From NCBI RefSeq assembly GCF_021390395.1, contig NZ_JAJUWT010000003.1:124001-188000 (forward strand): a DNA stretch of 64,000 bases, given 5' to 3'. The notes beneath the pieces were generated by a model. That model was not told the origin of the DNA, did not search any database, and worked only from the letters and a program-made list of their open reading frames with translations. Both the position numbers and the translations under genes were made by a program. Of this stretch, positions 36,358-44,783 are shown piece after piece. Position 1 is the stretch's first letter. Each line of letters starts with the position of its first letter. This stretch comes from Saccharothrix sp. S26. GTDB taxonomy: Bacteria > Actinomycetota > Actinomycetes > Mycobacteriales > Pseudonocardiaceae.

Positions 36358-36849
36358 ATGAGCCACACCACCGTCGACAGCCCCGTCGGCCCGCTCACGC
36401 TGGTCGCGCGCGACGGCGTGCTGTCCGGGCTGTACATGACCGAGCAGCGGCACCGGCCGGCCGACGAGGCGTTCGGCCCCGAAGACCCTTCGCCCTTCGG
36501 GGACGTGATCACGCAGCTAGCCGAGTACTTCGGCGGCGCGCGGACGGAGTTCGACCTGCCGCTGGACCCGGTCGGGACGCCGTTCCAGCGCACCGTGTGG
36601 CGGGCGTTGGGCGAGATCCCGTACGGCGAGACGGTGACGTACGGCGAGCTGGCGCAGCGACTGGGCCGCCCGTCGGCCGCGCGGGCGGTCGGCCTGGCCA
36701 ACGGGCGCAACCCGATCGGGATCATCGTGCCGTGCCACCGGGTGGTCGGCGCGAACGGCGACCTCACCGGGTACGGCGGCGGCTTGGCGCGCAAGCGGCA
36801 CCTGCTCGACTTCGAGCGCGGTTCAGACGACTACCGGCTGCCGCTCTGA
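36358..36849 (+). CDS. ogt: Methylated-DNA-protein-cysteine methyltransferase
   Basis: A 163-residue O6-alkylguanine transferase that repairs by irreversible transfer to its own Cys. The active site is NPIGIIVPCHRVVGANGDLT near residue 128, preceded by the HTH-type GTPFQRTVWRALGEIPYGET. AAAGGA lies before the ATG, 14 nt after the Ada/AlkA stop, so the two form an adaptive-response-like operon. The 3' end overlaps the convergent DUF2306 gene by 27 nt. Confidence 0.92.
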   Translation: MSHTTVDSPVGPLTLVARDGVLSGLYMTEQRHRPADEAFGPEDPSPFGDVITQLAEYFGGARTEFDLPLDPVGTPFQRTVWRALGEIPYGETVTYGELAQRLGRPSAARAVGLANGRNPIGIIVPCHRVVGANGDLTGYGGGLARKRHLLDFERGSDDYRLPL

Positions 36850-37548
36850 GCGCTCCACCCGCCGTCGGCGCTTGCGGGCGTCACCGCGTTCCAGCCACCA
36901 CTCGGCGATCAGCAGCGGCACCACCCAGCCCAGCCACGCGGCCAGGCCGGAGACCGCCTGCACCAGGGCGACCTCGCTGCCGCCGAACGTCGTGTCGAGC
37001 CGCGGCGAGAGCGTGAGCGCGCCGACGACCGCCCAGATCCGGTTGCTCATGATCGACGCGGTGAGCGCGAAGCTGCGGATCATCCACCTGCGGTGGTCGA
37101 CGAACCGGCGTTGCCGCGCCATCCGGAACCCCGTGACGGTGAACGCCAGCCACAGCGCGCCCATCAGCACGTTGCCGGCCTGGTTGAGCGGTCCGAACGG
37201 CGACACGGCACCGACGGCGATCGCCGTGACGCCGGCCGGCAGCACCCCGCCGAGCACGTAGACCCGGCCGACGACCCGGTGCACCGCCGGGTACCGCTGC
37301 CGCAACCACGGCCACACCTGCACCACGCAGGTCAGGATCGCCACCGCCCCGAACACGACGTGCGCCACCAGCACCGGGTAGTGCCACGGGTACCCCTCGG
37401 CCCGCGGCACCCGTGACAACGCCGGGTCCAACGTCAGGTAGGGCGGCAACGAGAACGCCACGAACACCAGCACCAGGAACCCCAACGGCCCCACCCAAAC
37501 CCGCCTGTACCACTGAACGCCCTCGTTCGTCTGCTCTTTCATCCCCAT
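36823..37548 (-). CDS. DUF2306 membrane protein
   Basis: A 241-residue integral membrane protein with about six helices. Family features are HYPVLVAHVVFGAVAILTCV, HRVVGRVYVLGGVLPAG and FVDHRRWMIRSFALTAS, with conserved His and Arg residues facing the helices. The C-terminus is basic (ARKRRRRVERSE). Function unknown. ATG 37548 or 37542 may be the start; the upstream Gly-rich extension looks unnatural. Confidence 0.8.
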   Translation of the reverse strand: MGMKEQTNEGVQWYRRVWVGPLGFLVLVFVAFSLPPYLTLDPALSRVPRAEGYPWHYPVLVAHVVFGAVAILTCVVQVWPWLRQRYPAVHRVVGRVYVLGGVLPAGVTAIAVGAVSPFGPLNQAGNVLMGALWLAFTVTGFRMARQRRFVDHRRWMIRSFALTASIMSNRIWAVVGALTLSPRLDTTFGGSEVALVQAVSGLAAWLGWVVPLLIAEWWLERGDARKRRRRVERSERQPVVV

Positions 37549-37605
37549 GCACCCACCCTCACCCCCTCCGCTGACGAACCCCGCACCAACCACGCACCAC
37601 CCCGA

Positions 37606-37771
37606 GAGTCCTACCTCCAGCCCGCGTGAGTCCTACCTCCAGAACGCGCGTGTCCTACGTTCGCGACCCCCGAGTTGAACGCTCACGACGAGCGGCACGC
37701 GCCTACCGCTCGTCGTGAGCGTTCAACTCGGGGGTTCTGAACGTAGGACTCTCGCGACGCGAACGTAGGAC
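37606..37771. repeat. Palindrome array: 30-bp hairpin flanked by GTCCTAC repeats
   Basis: The core is a perfect 30-bp inverted repeat (37666-37695 and 37706-37735, 10-nt loop). It is flanked by GTCCTACGTTC (37652-37662) and its complement GAACGTAGGAC at 37739-37749 and again at 37761-37771. GAGTCCTACCTCCAG occurs twice on the left (37606-37620, 37628-37642). It lies between divergent genes, so it is not a simple terminator. A dispersed palindromic element is the best guess. Confidence 0.7.
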
Positions 37772-37781
37772 TCGCGCGGCC

Positions 37782-37800
37782 GACAAGACGAGTTGTCTTG
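37782..37800 (+). promoter_or_regulatory. Candidate operator before arsR-like gene
   Basis: CAAGAC-N5-GTCTTG (37784-37800) overlaps GACAA-N6-TTGTC (37782-37797), about 33 bp before the ATG. TTGTC recurs twice more downstream. Autoregulation by the adjacent ArsR-like protein is possible. Confidence 0.4.
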
Positions 37801-37832
37801 ACAGGGGAAGTTGTCGGTGGGAGGGTTGTCGC

Positions 37833-38417
37833 ATGTTGGACGTGGCGGTGATCGAGGACCCGGCGGTGGCCGAGGTGTCGTTGGACCCCGTGCGGGCGAG
37901 GTTGTTGGCCGAACTGGCGCAGCCGAGCTCGGCGACCATGCTGGCGGCCAAGGTGGGGCTGCCGCGGCAGAAGGTCAACTACCACCTGCGCACGCTGGAG
38001 CAGCACGGCCTGGTCGAGCTGGCCGAGGAACGCCGCAAGGGCAACATGACCGAACGGGTCATGCGCGCCACCGCCGCGTCCTACGTCATCTCGCCCACCG
38101 CGCTGGCCGCCGTCCAGCCCGACCCGGAACGCGCGCCCGACCGCCTGTCGGCCCGCTGGCTCCTGGCCGTCGCCGCACGCCTGGTCCGCGACGTCGGCAA
38201 CCTCATCACCGGCGCGACGAAGGCCGACAAGAGGGTCGCCACCTTCGCCCTGGACGGCGAGGTCCGCTTCGCCACCGCCGCCGACCGCGCGGCGTTCGCC
38301 GAGGAGCTGGCCACCGCCGTCACCACCCTGGTCGCCAAGTACCACGACGAAACCGCGGCCGGCGGACGTGCGCACCGCGTCGTCGTCGCCGTCCACCCCA
38401 GCATCCCGAAGGAGTGA
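37833..38417 (+). CDS. ArsR-like winged-helix regulator
   Basis: A 194-residue regulator. The winged helix is SLDPVRARLLAELAQPSSAT, then LPRQKVNYHLRTLEQHGLVE with the wing AEERRKGNMTERV. No metal-binding Cys cluster is present. The C-terminal half may bind a ligand. The downstream SRPBCC gene starts 2 nt after its stop, an arrangement common for ArsR/AHSA1 operons in actinomycetes. Confidence 0.82.
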   Translation: MLDVAVIEDPAVAEVSLDPVRARLLAELAQPSSATMLAAKVGLPRQKVNYHLRTLEQHGLVELAEERRKGNMTERVMRATAASYVISPTALAAVQPDPERAPDRLSARWLLAVAARLVRDVGNLITGATKADKRVATFALDGEVRFATAADRAAFAEELATAVTTLVAKYHDETAAGGRAHRVVVAVHPSIPKE

Positions 38418-38419
38418 CG

Positions 38420-39139
38420 ATGGGTCACGCGTTCGAAGGCACCAACGAGGTCGAGCTCGACGGCGTCACGCCCGAGGAGGTCTGGGAGGCCATCGCCACC
38501 GGCCCCGGCCTCGACTCCTGGTTCATGGGAGCCAACGACGTCCGACCCGGCGAGGCGGTCCGGCAGGTCTGCTTCGGCGGCTACGAGCCCACCCACACGA
38601 TCACCGCGTGGGAGCCCGGCAAGCAGCTCGCCTACGGCGGCGACAAAGCGCCCGACGGCCGGTTCATCGCCTACGAGTTCCTCATCGAGGGCCGTGACCG
38701 GGGCAGCACGGTCCTGCGCATGGTCGCGAGCGGCTTCCTGCCCGGCGACGACTGGGAGGACGAGTTCGAGGCCATGACCGCGGGCGGCGAGATGTTCTGG
38801 CAGACCCTGGTCACCTACCTGCGCCACTTCACCGGCCGCACCGCGCGCCCGGTCACCGTGGTCGGCCCGGCCGTCGCGGACTGGCCGGCGGTGTGGCCGA
38901 AGCTCGGCCGCAAGCTCGGCCTGGACCGCGCCGCCCGCACCGGCGACCGCGTCACGCTCGACGGCGAGCAGGGCGTCGTCTACTTCGCCAACGCCCAGAC
39001 CGTCGGCATCCGCACGGACCGCGCGCTCTACCGCTTCTTCCAAGGGCTCCCCGGTGCGCTGATCGCCATGCACCACGTCTTCGCCGACGACGGCCGTGAC
39101 GAGCGGACCTGGTCGACCTGGATGGGGGACCTGGCATGA
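38420..39139 (+). CDS. SRPBCC (AHSA1-like) domain protein
   Basis: A 239-residue protein. Residues 1-140 form the START/SRPBCC ligand-binding fold (VTPEEVWEAIATGPGLDSWF, EPGKQLAYGG, AMTAGGEMFWQTLVTYLRHF). A second part from about residue 150 is less conserved. AHSA1-like bacterial proteins bind hydrophobic ligands; none is known here. Tightly linked to the ArsR gene before it and to the DUF998 gene after it (ATGA overlap). Confidence 0.82.
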   Translation: MGHAFEGTNEVELDGVTPEEVWEAIATGPGLDSWFMGANDVRPGEAVRQVCFGGYEPTHTITAWEPGKQLAYGGDKAPDGRFIAYEFLIEGRDRGSTVLRMVASGFLPGDDWEDEFEAMTAGGEMFWQTLVTYLRHFTGRTARPVTVVGPAVADWPAVWPKLGRKLGLDRAARTGDRVTLDGEQGVVYFANAQTVGIRTDRALYRFFQGLPGALIAMHHVFADDGRDERTWSTWMGDLA

Positions 39140-39768
39140 CCACGCTGCGGCACGACGGCGCGGACACCCGGGCCGGCACCACCAGGCTGCTGCTGGGCTG
39201 CGGCGTCGTGGCCGGCCCGCTCTACCTCGTCACCGGCTTCGCCCAGGCGTTCACCCGCGAGGGCTTCGACCTGTCCCGCCACCCGTTCAGCTTCCTCTCC
39301 CTGGGTGACGGCGGCTGGCTCCAGATCGCGAACTTCGTCCTCAGTGGACTGCTGTTCCTGGCGATGGCGGTCGGCATGCGCCGCACCGGGTCAGTCGGCC
39401 GCGTGGTCCCGGTCCTGACCGCGGCCTTCGCGATCGGCATGATCGGCGGCGGGGTGTTCGTGGCCGACCCGGCGTTCGGCTTCCCCGCGGGCGCGCCCGA
39501 AGGCCAGGCCCCCGAGCTGTCGTGGCACGGCGTGCTGCACGGCGTGGCGTTCTTCGTCGCCTTCCCCGCCCTGGTCGCGTCCTTCTTCGTGCTGGCGCGG
39601 AAGTGGAGCGGCCCGTGGGCGCGGGCGAGCGTCGCGGCGGGTGTGCTGTCGCTGACGCCCTTGCCCTTCATGGGCACCGAGACCGGAACCACCCTGCTGT
39701 ACGGCGCGGCTGTCGTGGCCTGGCTCTGGGCCTCCGCCGTCGCGGCCAAGCTGCGCTCCGAGAGCTGA
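39136..39768 (+). CDS. DUF998 membrane protein
   Basis: A 210-residue membrane protein with six hydrophobic helices. DUF998 features are GPLYLVTGFAQAFTREGFDL, RHPFSFLSLGDGGWLQIANF and a loop VADPAFGFPAGAPEG. The ATG overlaps the SRPBCC stop by 4 nt, so it is part of the same operon. Function unknown. Confidence 0.85.
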   Translation: MTTLRHDGADTRAGTTRLLLGCGVVAGPLYLVTGFAQAFTREGFDLSRHPFSFLSLGDGGWLQIANFVLSGLLFLAMAVGMRRTGSVGRVVPVLTAAFAIGMIGGGVFVADPAFGFPAGAPEGQAPELSWHGVLHGVAFFVAFPALVASFFVLARKWSGPWARASVAAGVLSLTPLPFMGTETGTTLLYGAAVVAWLWASAVAAKLRSES

Positions 39769-39782
39769 AGGACGGAACGGAC

Positions 39783-40586
39783 ATGGGACAGGTCGTTTCC
39801 AAGGACGGCACCGCGATCGCCTTCACGCGCATCGGGTCCGGACCGGCGTTGATCATCGTGGACGGCGCGATGTGCCACCGGGCGTTCGGCCCGGCGACGG
39901 CACTGGCCGAGCCGCTGTCGGAGCACTTCACCGTCTACACCTACGACCGGCGCGGCCGGGGCGGGAGCGGCGGCGGCACCGCGCCGCACGACGTGGACCG
40001 CGAGGTCGAGGACATCGCCGCGCTGGTCGAGGAGGCGGGCGGGTCGGCGCACCTGTTCGGCATGTCCTCGGGCGGCACGCTGGTCGCCGAGGCGGCGCAC
40101 CGGGGCGTCGACGCCGAGCGGATCGCGATCTACGAGTCGCCGATGATCATCGACGGCACGCGGGCGCCGATGGACCCCGAGCTGCCGGCACGGGTCGAGC
40201 GCGCGGTCGCGGAGGGTCGCCGGGGTGAGGCGATCAAGCTGTTCATGCGGTACGTCGGCACGCCCGGCTTCTTCGTCGCGGTCATGCCGCTGCTGCCGAT
40301 GTGGAAGAAGCTCAAGGCCGTCGCGCACACGTTGCCCCACGACTTCGCGCTGACCGGCGAGTTGCAGCGCGGCACGCCGCCGCCCGCCGACCGGTGGGCC
40401 GGCGCGGAGGTGCCCGCCCTGGTGATCGCCGGCGGCAAGAGCCCGGAGTACATGCGCAACGCGCAGCGGCACCTGGCGTCGGCGCTGCCGCACGGCGAGC
40501 TGACCGTCCTGCCCGGCCAGACCCACATGGTCAAGCCCCGGGCGACGGTGCCGGTGCTGGTCGACTTCTTCCTCCGGAAGGGCTGA
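39783..40586 (+). CDS. Alpha/beta hydrolase
   Basis: A 267-residue serine hydrolase. The nucleophile is in LFGMSSGGTLV near residue 96, YDRRGRGGSGGGTAP is the lid-side loop near 58, and the His is in LPGQTHMVKP near 243. The acid is less clear. It is the last gene of the ArsR-SRPBCC-DUF998 operon, 14 nt after the DUF998 stop. Substrate unknown. Confidence 0.85.
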   Translation: MGQVVSKDGTAIAFTRIGSGPALIIVDGAMCHRAFGPATALAEPLSEHFTVYTYDRRGRGGSGGGTAPHDVDREVEDIAALVEEAGGSAHLFGMSSGGTLVAEAAHRGVDAERIAIYESPMIIDGTRAPMDPELPARVERAVAEGRRGEAIKLFMRYVGTPGFFVAVMPLLPMWKKLKAVAHTLPHDFALTGELQRGTPPPADRWAGAEVPALVIAGGKSPEYMRNAQRHLASALPHGELTVLPGQTHMVKPRATVPVLVDFFLRKG

Positions 40587-40600
40587 ACGCGCGCGTCGAC

Positions 40601-40644
40601 CGGTGGTGGGCGAGGACTGAGGACTCCCCCCTCGTCCACCACCG
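40601..40644. terminator. Hairpin between convergent genes
   Basis: Arms CGGTGGTGGGCGAGG and CCTCGTCCACCACCG pair over 15 positions with one mismatch and a 14-nt loop, between stops at 40586 and 40660. Confidence 0.6.
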
Positions 40645-40659
40645 CCGCGTGCGCCGGTG

Positions 40660-41493
40660 TCAGGGCTTGCGGCCCACCGCGCCCGCGATGCAGTAGCTCA
40701 CCGCGTCCAGCTCCTTGAGCCGCGGCCCGTCGGGCCACCAGTCCGCGCAGATCACCAGGCCCGGCTCGACCAGCTCCAGGCCGTGGAACAGCTCGAGCAT
40801 CGCCCCCCTGGTGATGAACCGCCCGCTGCCCATGGGCGAGTGCAGGAACGTGTGCTCCATCCGGCGCGCGATCGACGAGTGCTCCTCGGTCTCGGGGTCG
40901 AGGAAGTGCGAGATCGCCACGTACGAGCCGGACGGCAGCGCGTCGATGTACTCGGCCATGATCTCGGCCGAGGTGGGCGACTCGCCGTTGTAGTGGTGCA
41001 GCGTGCCCATCTGGAAGAACGCGATCGGCTCGGTGAAGTCGATGTGCTTGCGGACCACCGGGTCGTTGAGGATCTCCCGCGGCTTGAAGATGTCGGCCGC
41101 CGAGAAGTGCGTCCGGTCGTTCTCCTCCAGCAGCGCGCGGCCGTGCGCCAGTACCACTGGGTCGTTGTCGACGTAGACGACTCGGGCATCCGGGTTAATC
41201 CGCTGGGCCACCTGGTGCGTGTTCTCGGCGGTGGGCAACCCGGAGCCGCAGTCGAGGAACTGGTTGATCCCCGTCTGGCTCGCGACGAACCGGGTGGCGC
41301 GGATCAGGAAGCCCCGGTTGTCGACGGCGAGCGTGGTCGCCTCGGGCGCGACCTGCTGCACGCGTCGCAGCACTTCCCGGTCGATCTCGTAGTTGTCCTT
41401 GCCGTTGAGGAAGGCGTCGTAGACCCTGGCGATGCTGGCCTTCGTGGTGTCGATGTAGACGGGGGCGGCGGCGTCCGAGGACGTACCCGGCAT
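40660..41493 (-). CDS. S-adenosyl methyltransferase, DUF574 type
   Basis: A 277-residue actinomycete-type SAM methyltransferase. It begins with the family segment ASIARVYDAFLNGKDNYEID. The SAM site is FLDCGSGLPTAENTHQ near 80, with VVYVDNDPVVL near 104. Later signatures are DFTEPIAFFQMGTLHHY and YVAISHFLDPET. The substrate of this large family is unknown. It is divergent from an XRE/DUF5753 regulator, a common neighbourhood. Confidence 0.88.
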   Translation of the reverse strand: MPGTSSDAAAPVYIDTTKASIARVYDAFLNGKDNYEIDREVLRRVQQVAPEATTLAVDNRGFLIRATRFVASQTGINQFLDCGSGLPTAENTHQVAQRINPDARVVYVDNDPVVLAHGRALLEENDRTHFSAADIFKPREILNDPVVRKHIDFTEPIAFFQMGTLHHYNGESPTSAEIMAEYIDALPSGSYVAISHFLDPETEEHSSIARRMEHTFLHSPMGSGRFITRGAMLELFHGLELVEPGLVICADWWPDGPRLKELDAVSYCIAGAVGRKP

Positions 41494-41706
41494 TGTGGTG
41501 ACCTCGCATTACGGGGATGGGAGTGATGTTGTGTGCACCGCGTCACAGTCCGCTCAGCGTAAGGGTATGGGCTCAACGCGTGAGTGAGCGTCGTGCGTCT
41601 GACCGGGCAAGATCATGGGTGTACGTTCAGTGACGATGCGATTCAGCCCTCCTCGGGCGCAACCGCTGTTCGGGTGGGACGGGCACGACGGTCGGGAGGA
41701 ACGCCG

Positions 41707-42582
41707 ATGGCGACGGACGAGTCGACGCCGGAGCGGGACAGCGGCCCGACCGCGTTGCGGATCGTGCTCGGCGCGCAGTTGCGCAGGCTGCGCGAGGCCG
41801 CCGAGATCAGCCGTGCGGACGCGGGCTACGCCATCCGCGGCTCGGAGTCCAAGATCAGCCGGATGGAGCTGGGCCGCGTCGGCCTGAAGGTCCGCGACGT
41901 GACCGACCTGCTCACCATGTACGGCGTCGACGACCCGGACGAGCGGGCGAAGTTCCTCGACATGGTGCGCCGGTCCAACGAGCCGGGCTGGTGGAACCGC
42001 TACACCGACCTGATGCCCGACTGGTTCCAGGACTACGTGGGGCTGGAGGAGGCGGCGTCGCGGATCCTGATCTACGAGACGCAGTTCGTGCCCGGCCTGC
42101 TGCAGACCGAGCGGTACGCGACCGCGATCGCGAGCCACGGCCGGCCGGAGCTGGTGACGCCCGACGTGCGGCGGCGGGTGTCGTTGCGGATGCAGCGGCA
42201 GAGGATCCTGGCCAGGCCCGGTGCCCCGAGGGTGTGGGCCGTGATCGACGAATCGGTGCTCTACCGGGCGATCGGCGGCCGTGAAGTCCTGCTCGAGCAG
42301 CTCGACCACTTGCTCAGCGTGACCAAGGACGGGCCCATCACCCTCCAGATCGTGCCGTTCCCGTGGGCCGGCTACGCGGCGAAGGGACCGTTCGCGATGC
42401 TGCGCTTCGGTGAGCCCGACCTGCCCGACATCGTCTACCTCGAACACCTCGCCGGTGCCCTCTACCTGGACAAACTCGAAGAGCTGGAAATCTACAGCCG
42501 GGTCTTCGACCGCCTGACGGTGGACGCCGAGACGCCCGACCGGAGCCGCCAGATGCTCGCCAAGCGGCGGGCCGAGCTCTAG
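41707..42582 (+). CDS. XRE regulator with DUF5753 domain
   Basis: A 291-residue regulator. The HTH is LGAQLRRLREAAEISRADAG to SESKISRMELGRVGL (residues about 22-65). The DUF5753 domain begins near 110 (ILIYETQFVPGLLQTERYAT) and ends with a helical dimer part. These regulators typically pair with a downstream DUF397 gene, as here (42711). ATG 41707 is used because the upstream frame has no family similarity. Confidence 0.9.
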   Translation: MATDESTPERDSGPTALRIVLGAQLRRLREAAEISRADAGYAIRGSESKISRMELGRVGLKVRDVTDLLTMYGVDDPDERAKFLDMVRRSNEPGWWNRYTDLMPDWFQDYVGLEEAASRILIYETQFVPGLLQTERYATAIASHGRPELVTPDVRRRVSLRMQRQRILARPGAPRVWAVIDESVLYRAIGGREVLLEQLDHLLSVTKDGPITLQIVPFPWAGYAAKGPFAMLRFGEPDLPDIVYLEHLAGALYLDKLEELEIYSRVFDRLTVDAETPDRSRQMLAKRRAEL

Positions 42583-42613
42583 CTGTCGTCCGACCGGGTG
42601 GGATTCACGCTCC

Positions 42614-42687
42614 GCATCTGCACGTGCATTTACCCGTGCACCACCCAGTGCTACCGTCCGTGCACAACCGGATGCACGTGCAGATGC
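42614..42687 (+). promoter_or_regulatory. Nested TGCAC repeats before DUF397 gene
   Basis: GCATCTGCACGTGCAT (42614-42629) and its exact complement (42672-42687) flank a candidate -10 (TACCGT, 42652-42657). Each arm contains the palindrome TGCACGTGCA, and two more CCGTGCAC copies lie between. This is a likely multi-site operator, perhaps for the XRE protein just upstream. Confidence 0.6.
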
Positions 42688-42710
42688 ATCTCTGCTCGGA
42701 GGGTGAGTCG

Positions 42711-42950
42711 ATGGCCACCAAGGTTCACAACGGCATGTCCGCGGCCGACCTGAACGGCGTCACGTGGACCAAGAGCTCCTACAGCGACGCGATCGGCAAC
42801 TGCGTGGAGTTCGCCGTGCTCGACGGCGGCGAGATCGCGATGCGCAACTCCCGGTTCCCCGAGGGCCCGGCGCTGGTCTACACCCGGGCGGAGATGGCCG
42901 CGTTCGTGGCGGGGGCCAGGGACGGGGAGTTCGATGACTTCGTCGACTGA
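42711..42950 (+). CDS. DUF397 protein
   Basis: A 79-residue member of the DUF397 family, with VTWTKSSYSDAIGNCVEFAV and MRNSRFPEGPALVYTRAEMA. In other actinomycetes such proteins act with XRE/DUF5753 regulators, in some cases as small antagonists. GGAGGGTGAG lies before the ATG. Its end overlaps the next start by 17 nt. Confidence 0.92.
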   Translation: MATKVHNGMSAADLNGVTWTKSSYSDAIGNCVEFAVLDGGEIAMRNSRFPEGPALVYTRAEMAAFVAGARDGEFDDFVD

Positions 42951-43242
42951 TTACGCCTCGCGCACGACGTTCCAGCTCCGCGAGCTGATCGCGCGGGGGT
43001 TCCAGTTCCTGCACCCGCGCGACGCCAAGGGCGAACTGGCGGCGGTGGTCGGGGTGCGTGCGCACGACGCGGTGATCGACGTCGTGCGCCTGCACACCGA
43101 GGACGACGCGGTGGCGATGCGGATGCCCGCCGACGAGGTGAACGTGCTGGCGCCCAGCCGTTTCTCGTGGCGCAGCCGCGGCCCGGCCGCGCACGTGCTC
43201 GAGGAGCTGCTCGACCTGCGGGACGACGAGCAGGCTCCGTGA
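42934..43242 (+). CDS. Hypothetical protein coupled to DUF397
   Basis: A 102-residue soluble protein of unknown family, mixed alpha/beta (FQLRELIARGFQFLHPRDAK, then AVVGVRAHDAVIDVVRLHTE). It starts inside the 3' end of the DUF397 gene, so it is coexpressed. The charged C-terminus ELLDLRDDEQAP looks helical. Confidence 0.6.
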   Translation: MTSSTDYASRTTFQLRELIARGFQFLHPRDAKGELAAVVGVRAHDAVIDVVRLHTEDDAVAMRMPADEVNVLAPSRFSWRSRGPAAHVLEELLDLRDDEQAP

Positions 43243-43445
43243 GGACTTCCCGTCCGATCCGCGGTGGCGGACGGGACGAGAGGGGAGAGCCCTCTCATCG
43301 GCGAACCTGACCTGGAGACGCAGCGGGAGTCGACTCCGCGCCGGAACCGTCGACGCCACGCTCGGAGCGCAACTCCGTGTTCGTCGCGTTCAGGCGCGGA
43401 GGCCGAGGTCGGCTTCGGCCTCCGCGTCGGTCACGCCGCTCGGGG

Positions 43446-44054
43446 TCACGGGCGGCGCAGGCCGCCGAGCACCACGTCCAGGCCGCGGCGGAACTCGAGG
43501 TCCGGCGTGATCGTCCGCGCGGTGGCGGCCGTCTCGGCCAGCAGCGGGTAGACCTCGCTCATCCGGGCCATGGTGTCGGTGCCCAGGCCCGACAGCGGGC
43601 TGAGGTGCTCGGTCTCGATCGCGCCGATGAGGTAGCTCAGCAGCGCGCGCAAAGCGATCACCCGCTGCTCCCCGGTGAACCCGGCGCCGGTCAGCACGCC
43701 CAGCACGGCCTCGGCCCAGCGCAGCAGGCTCGGGCTGCGGTGCCGGTGCGTCATCATGAGCGGCACGGCGTTGGGGTGCGCGGCGACGGCCGCGCGGACC
43801 CGTTCGACCAGGACCGCGATCTGCTTGTCCCACAACGCCCTCGGCGGCGCGGTGTCCACCGCGGCCACGACGTGCTCGACCGCGAGGGCTTCCAGCTCGT
43901 CCCGGTCGGCGACGTAGCGGTACAGCGACATCGTGCCCATGCCGAGCTCCTTCGCGACCACGCGCATCGACAACGCCGCCAGGCCGTCCCGGTCGAGGAC
44001 GGTGAGCGTGGCGGCCGCGAGCGCGGAGGTGGTGAGCGACTTGGGGCGTGGCAT
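43446..44054 (-). CDS. TetR family transcriptional regulator
   Basis: A 202-residue regulator. The HTH is LTVLDRDGLAALSMRVVAKE then LGMGTMSLYRYVADRDELEA, the TetR/TetR_C-1 type. It is divergent from a peroxiredoxin-like gene 78 bp away and a palindrome lies between them. Start ATG 44054 gives the normal N-terminus (MPRPKSLTTSAL). Confidence 0.88.
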   Translation of the reverse strand: MPRPKSLTTSALAAATLTVLDRDGLAALSMRVVAKELGMGTMSLYRYVADRDELEALAVEHVVAAVDTAPPRALWDKQIAVLVERVRAAVAAHPNAVPLMMTHRHRSPSLLRWAEAVLGVLTGAGFTGEQRVIALRALLSYLIGAIETEHLSPLSGLGTDTMARMSEVYPLLAETAATARTITPDLEFRRGLDVVLGGLRRP

Positions 44055-44063
44055 GTCCTTGAC

Positions 44064-44100
44064 AGCGTACAAGTTACGCGCATAACTTGGGTAAGCGTAC
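44064..44100. promoter_or_regulatory. TetR operator candidate
   Basis: CAAGTTA-N6-TAACTTG (44070-44076, 44083-44089) is flanked by direct copies of AGCGTAC (44064-44070 and 44094-44100). It lies between the tetR and peroxiredoxin-like starts. Confidence 0.6.
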
Positions 44101-44132
44101 AGCGCACGCCTACGGGAGGGTTGGGGGAACGC

Positions 44133-44675
44133 GTGAAGGTCGCCGAACGAGACTGGGGGACCGTGCTCGGTGGCACGGTGCGGGTGCCCGACCCTGGCGG
44201 GCTGGTGCACCTGCAGTTCCGGCGGTTCGCCGGCTGCCCGGTCTGCAACCTGCACCTGAGGTCCATCGTCCAGCGGCACGACGAGATCACCGCGCACGGC
44301 ATCACCGAGGTGGTCGTGTTCCACTCGTCGGACGCCGAACTGCGCCCGCACGTCGCCGACCTGCCGTTCGCCGTGGTCGGCGACCCGGACAAGCGGCTCT
44401 ACGTGGAGTTCGGCGTGGAGTCCGCCGCGCGCTCGGTGCTCGACCCGCGCGCGTGGGGCGCGATCGTGCGCGGCGTGGTCCGCGACCTCGGCCCGGTGCT
44501 GCGCGGCCGTCGTCCGCTGCCCAAGCCGGAAGGCGGTCGGCTCGGCCTGCCCGCGGACTTCCTCATCGCGCCGGACGGCACGGTGGTCGCGCAGAGGCGT
44601 GGACAACACGCCTACGACCAGTGGTCGGTGGACGAACTGCTCGCCCACGCACAGGCGCTGACCAGCAAGGACTGA
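44133..44675 (+). CDS. Peroxiredoxin-like (AhpC/TSA fold) protein
   Basis: A 180-residue thioredoxin-fold protein. The redox site is RRFAGCPVCNLHLRSI (CPVC near residue 35), followed by HGITEVVVFHSS and DLPFAVVGDPDKRLYVEFGV. This is the AhpC-like layout in which a CxxC replaces the single peroxidatic Cys. It probably reduces peroxides or disulfides in the cytoplasm. The start is GTG 44133, with a G-rich ribosome site. Likely controlled by the divergent TetR. Confidence 0.78.
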   Translation: MKVAERDWGTVLGGTVRVPDPGGLVHLQFRRFAGCPVCNLHLRSIVQRHDEITAHGITEVVVFHSSDAELRPHVADLPFAVVGDPDKRLYVEFGVESAARSVLDPRAWGAIVRGVVRDLGPVLRGRRPLPKPEGGRLGLPADFLIAPDGTVVAQRRGQHAYDQWSVDELLAHAQALTSKD

Positions 44676-44740
44676 TTTGTCCACAGGGTTGTCCCCAGCT
44701 GTGGACGGATCGAACAGGCGTTCGACCCCCGGTGACGCGA

Positions 44741-44772
44741 CAAGGCCCCGCCCTGGTGGAGGCGGGGTCTTG
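44741..44772. terminator. Hairpin between convergent genes
   Basis: CAAGGCCCCGCC and GGCGGGGTCTTG pair over 12 positions with one G-U and an 8-nt loop, between stops at 44675 and 44784. Confidence 0.65.
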
Positions 44773-44783
44773 GGGCCGCTGGG

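Noticed and set aside
37666..37735. 30-bp palindrome as a transcription terminator
   Set aside because: It lies between divergent genes, upstream of both, so neither transcript would end there.
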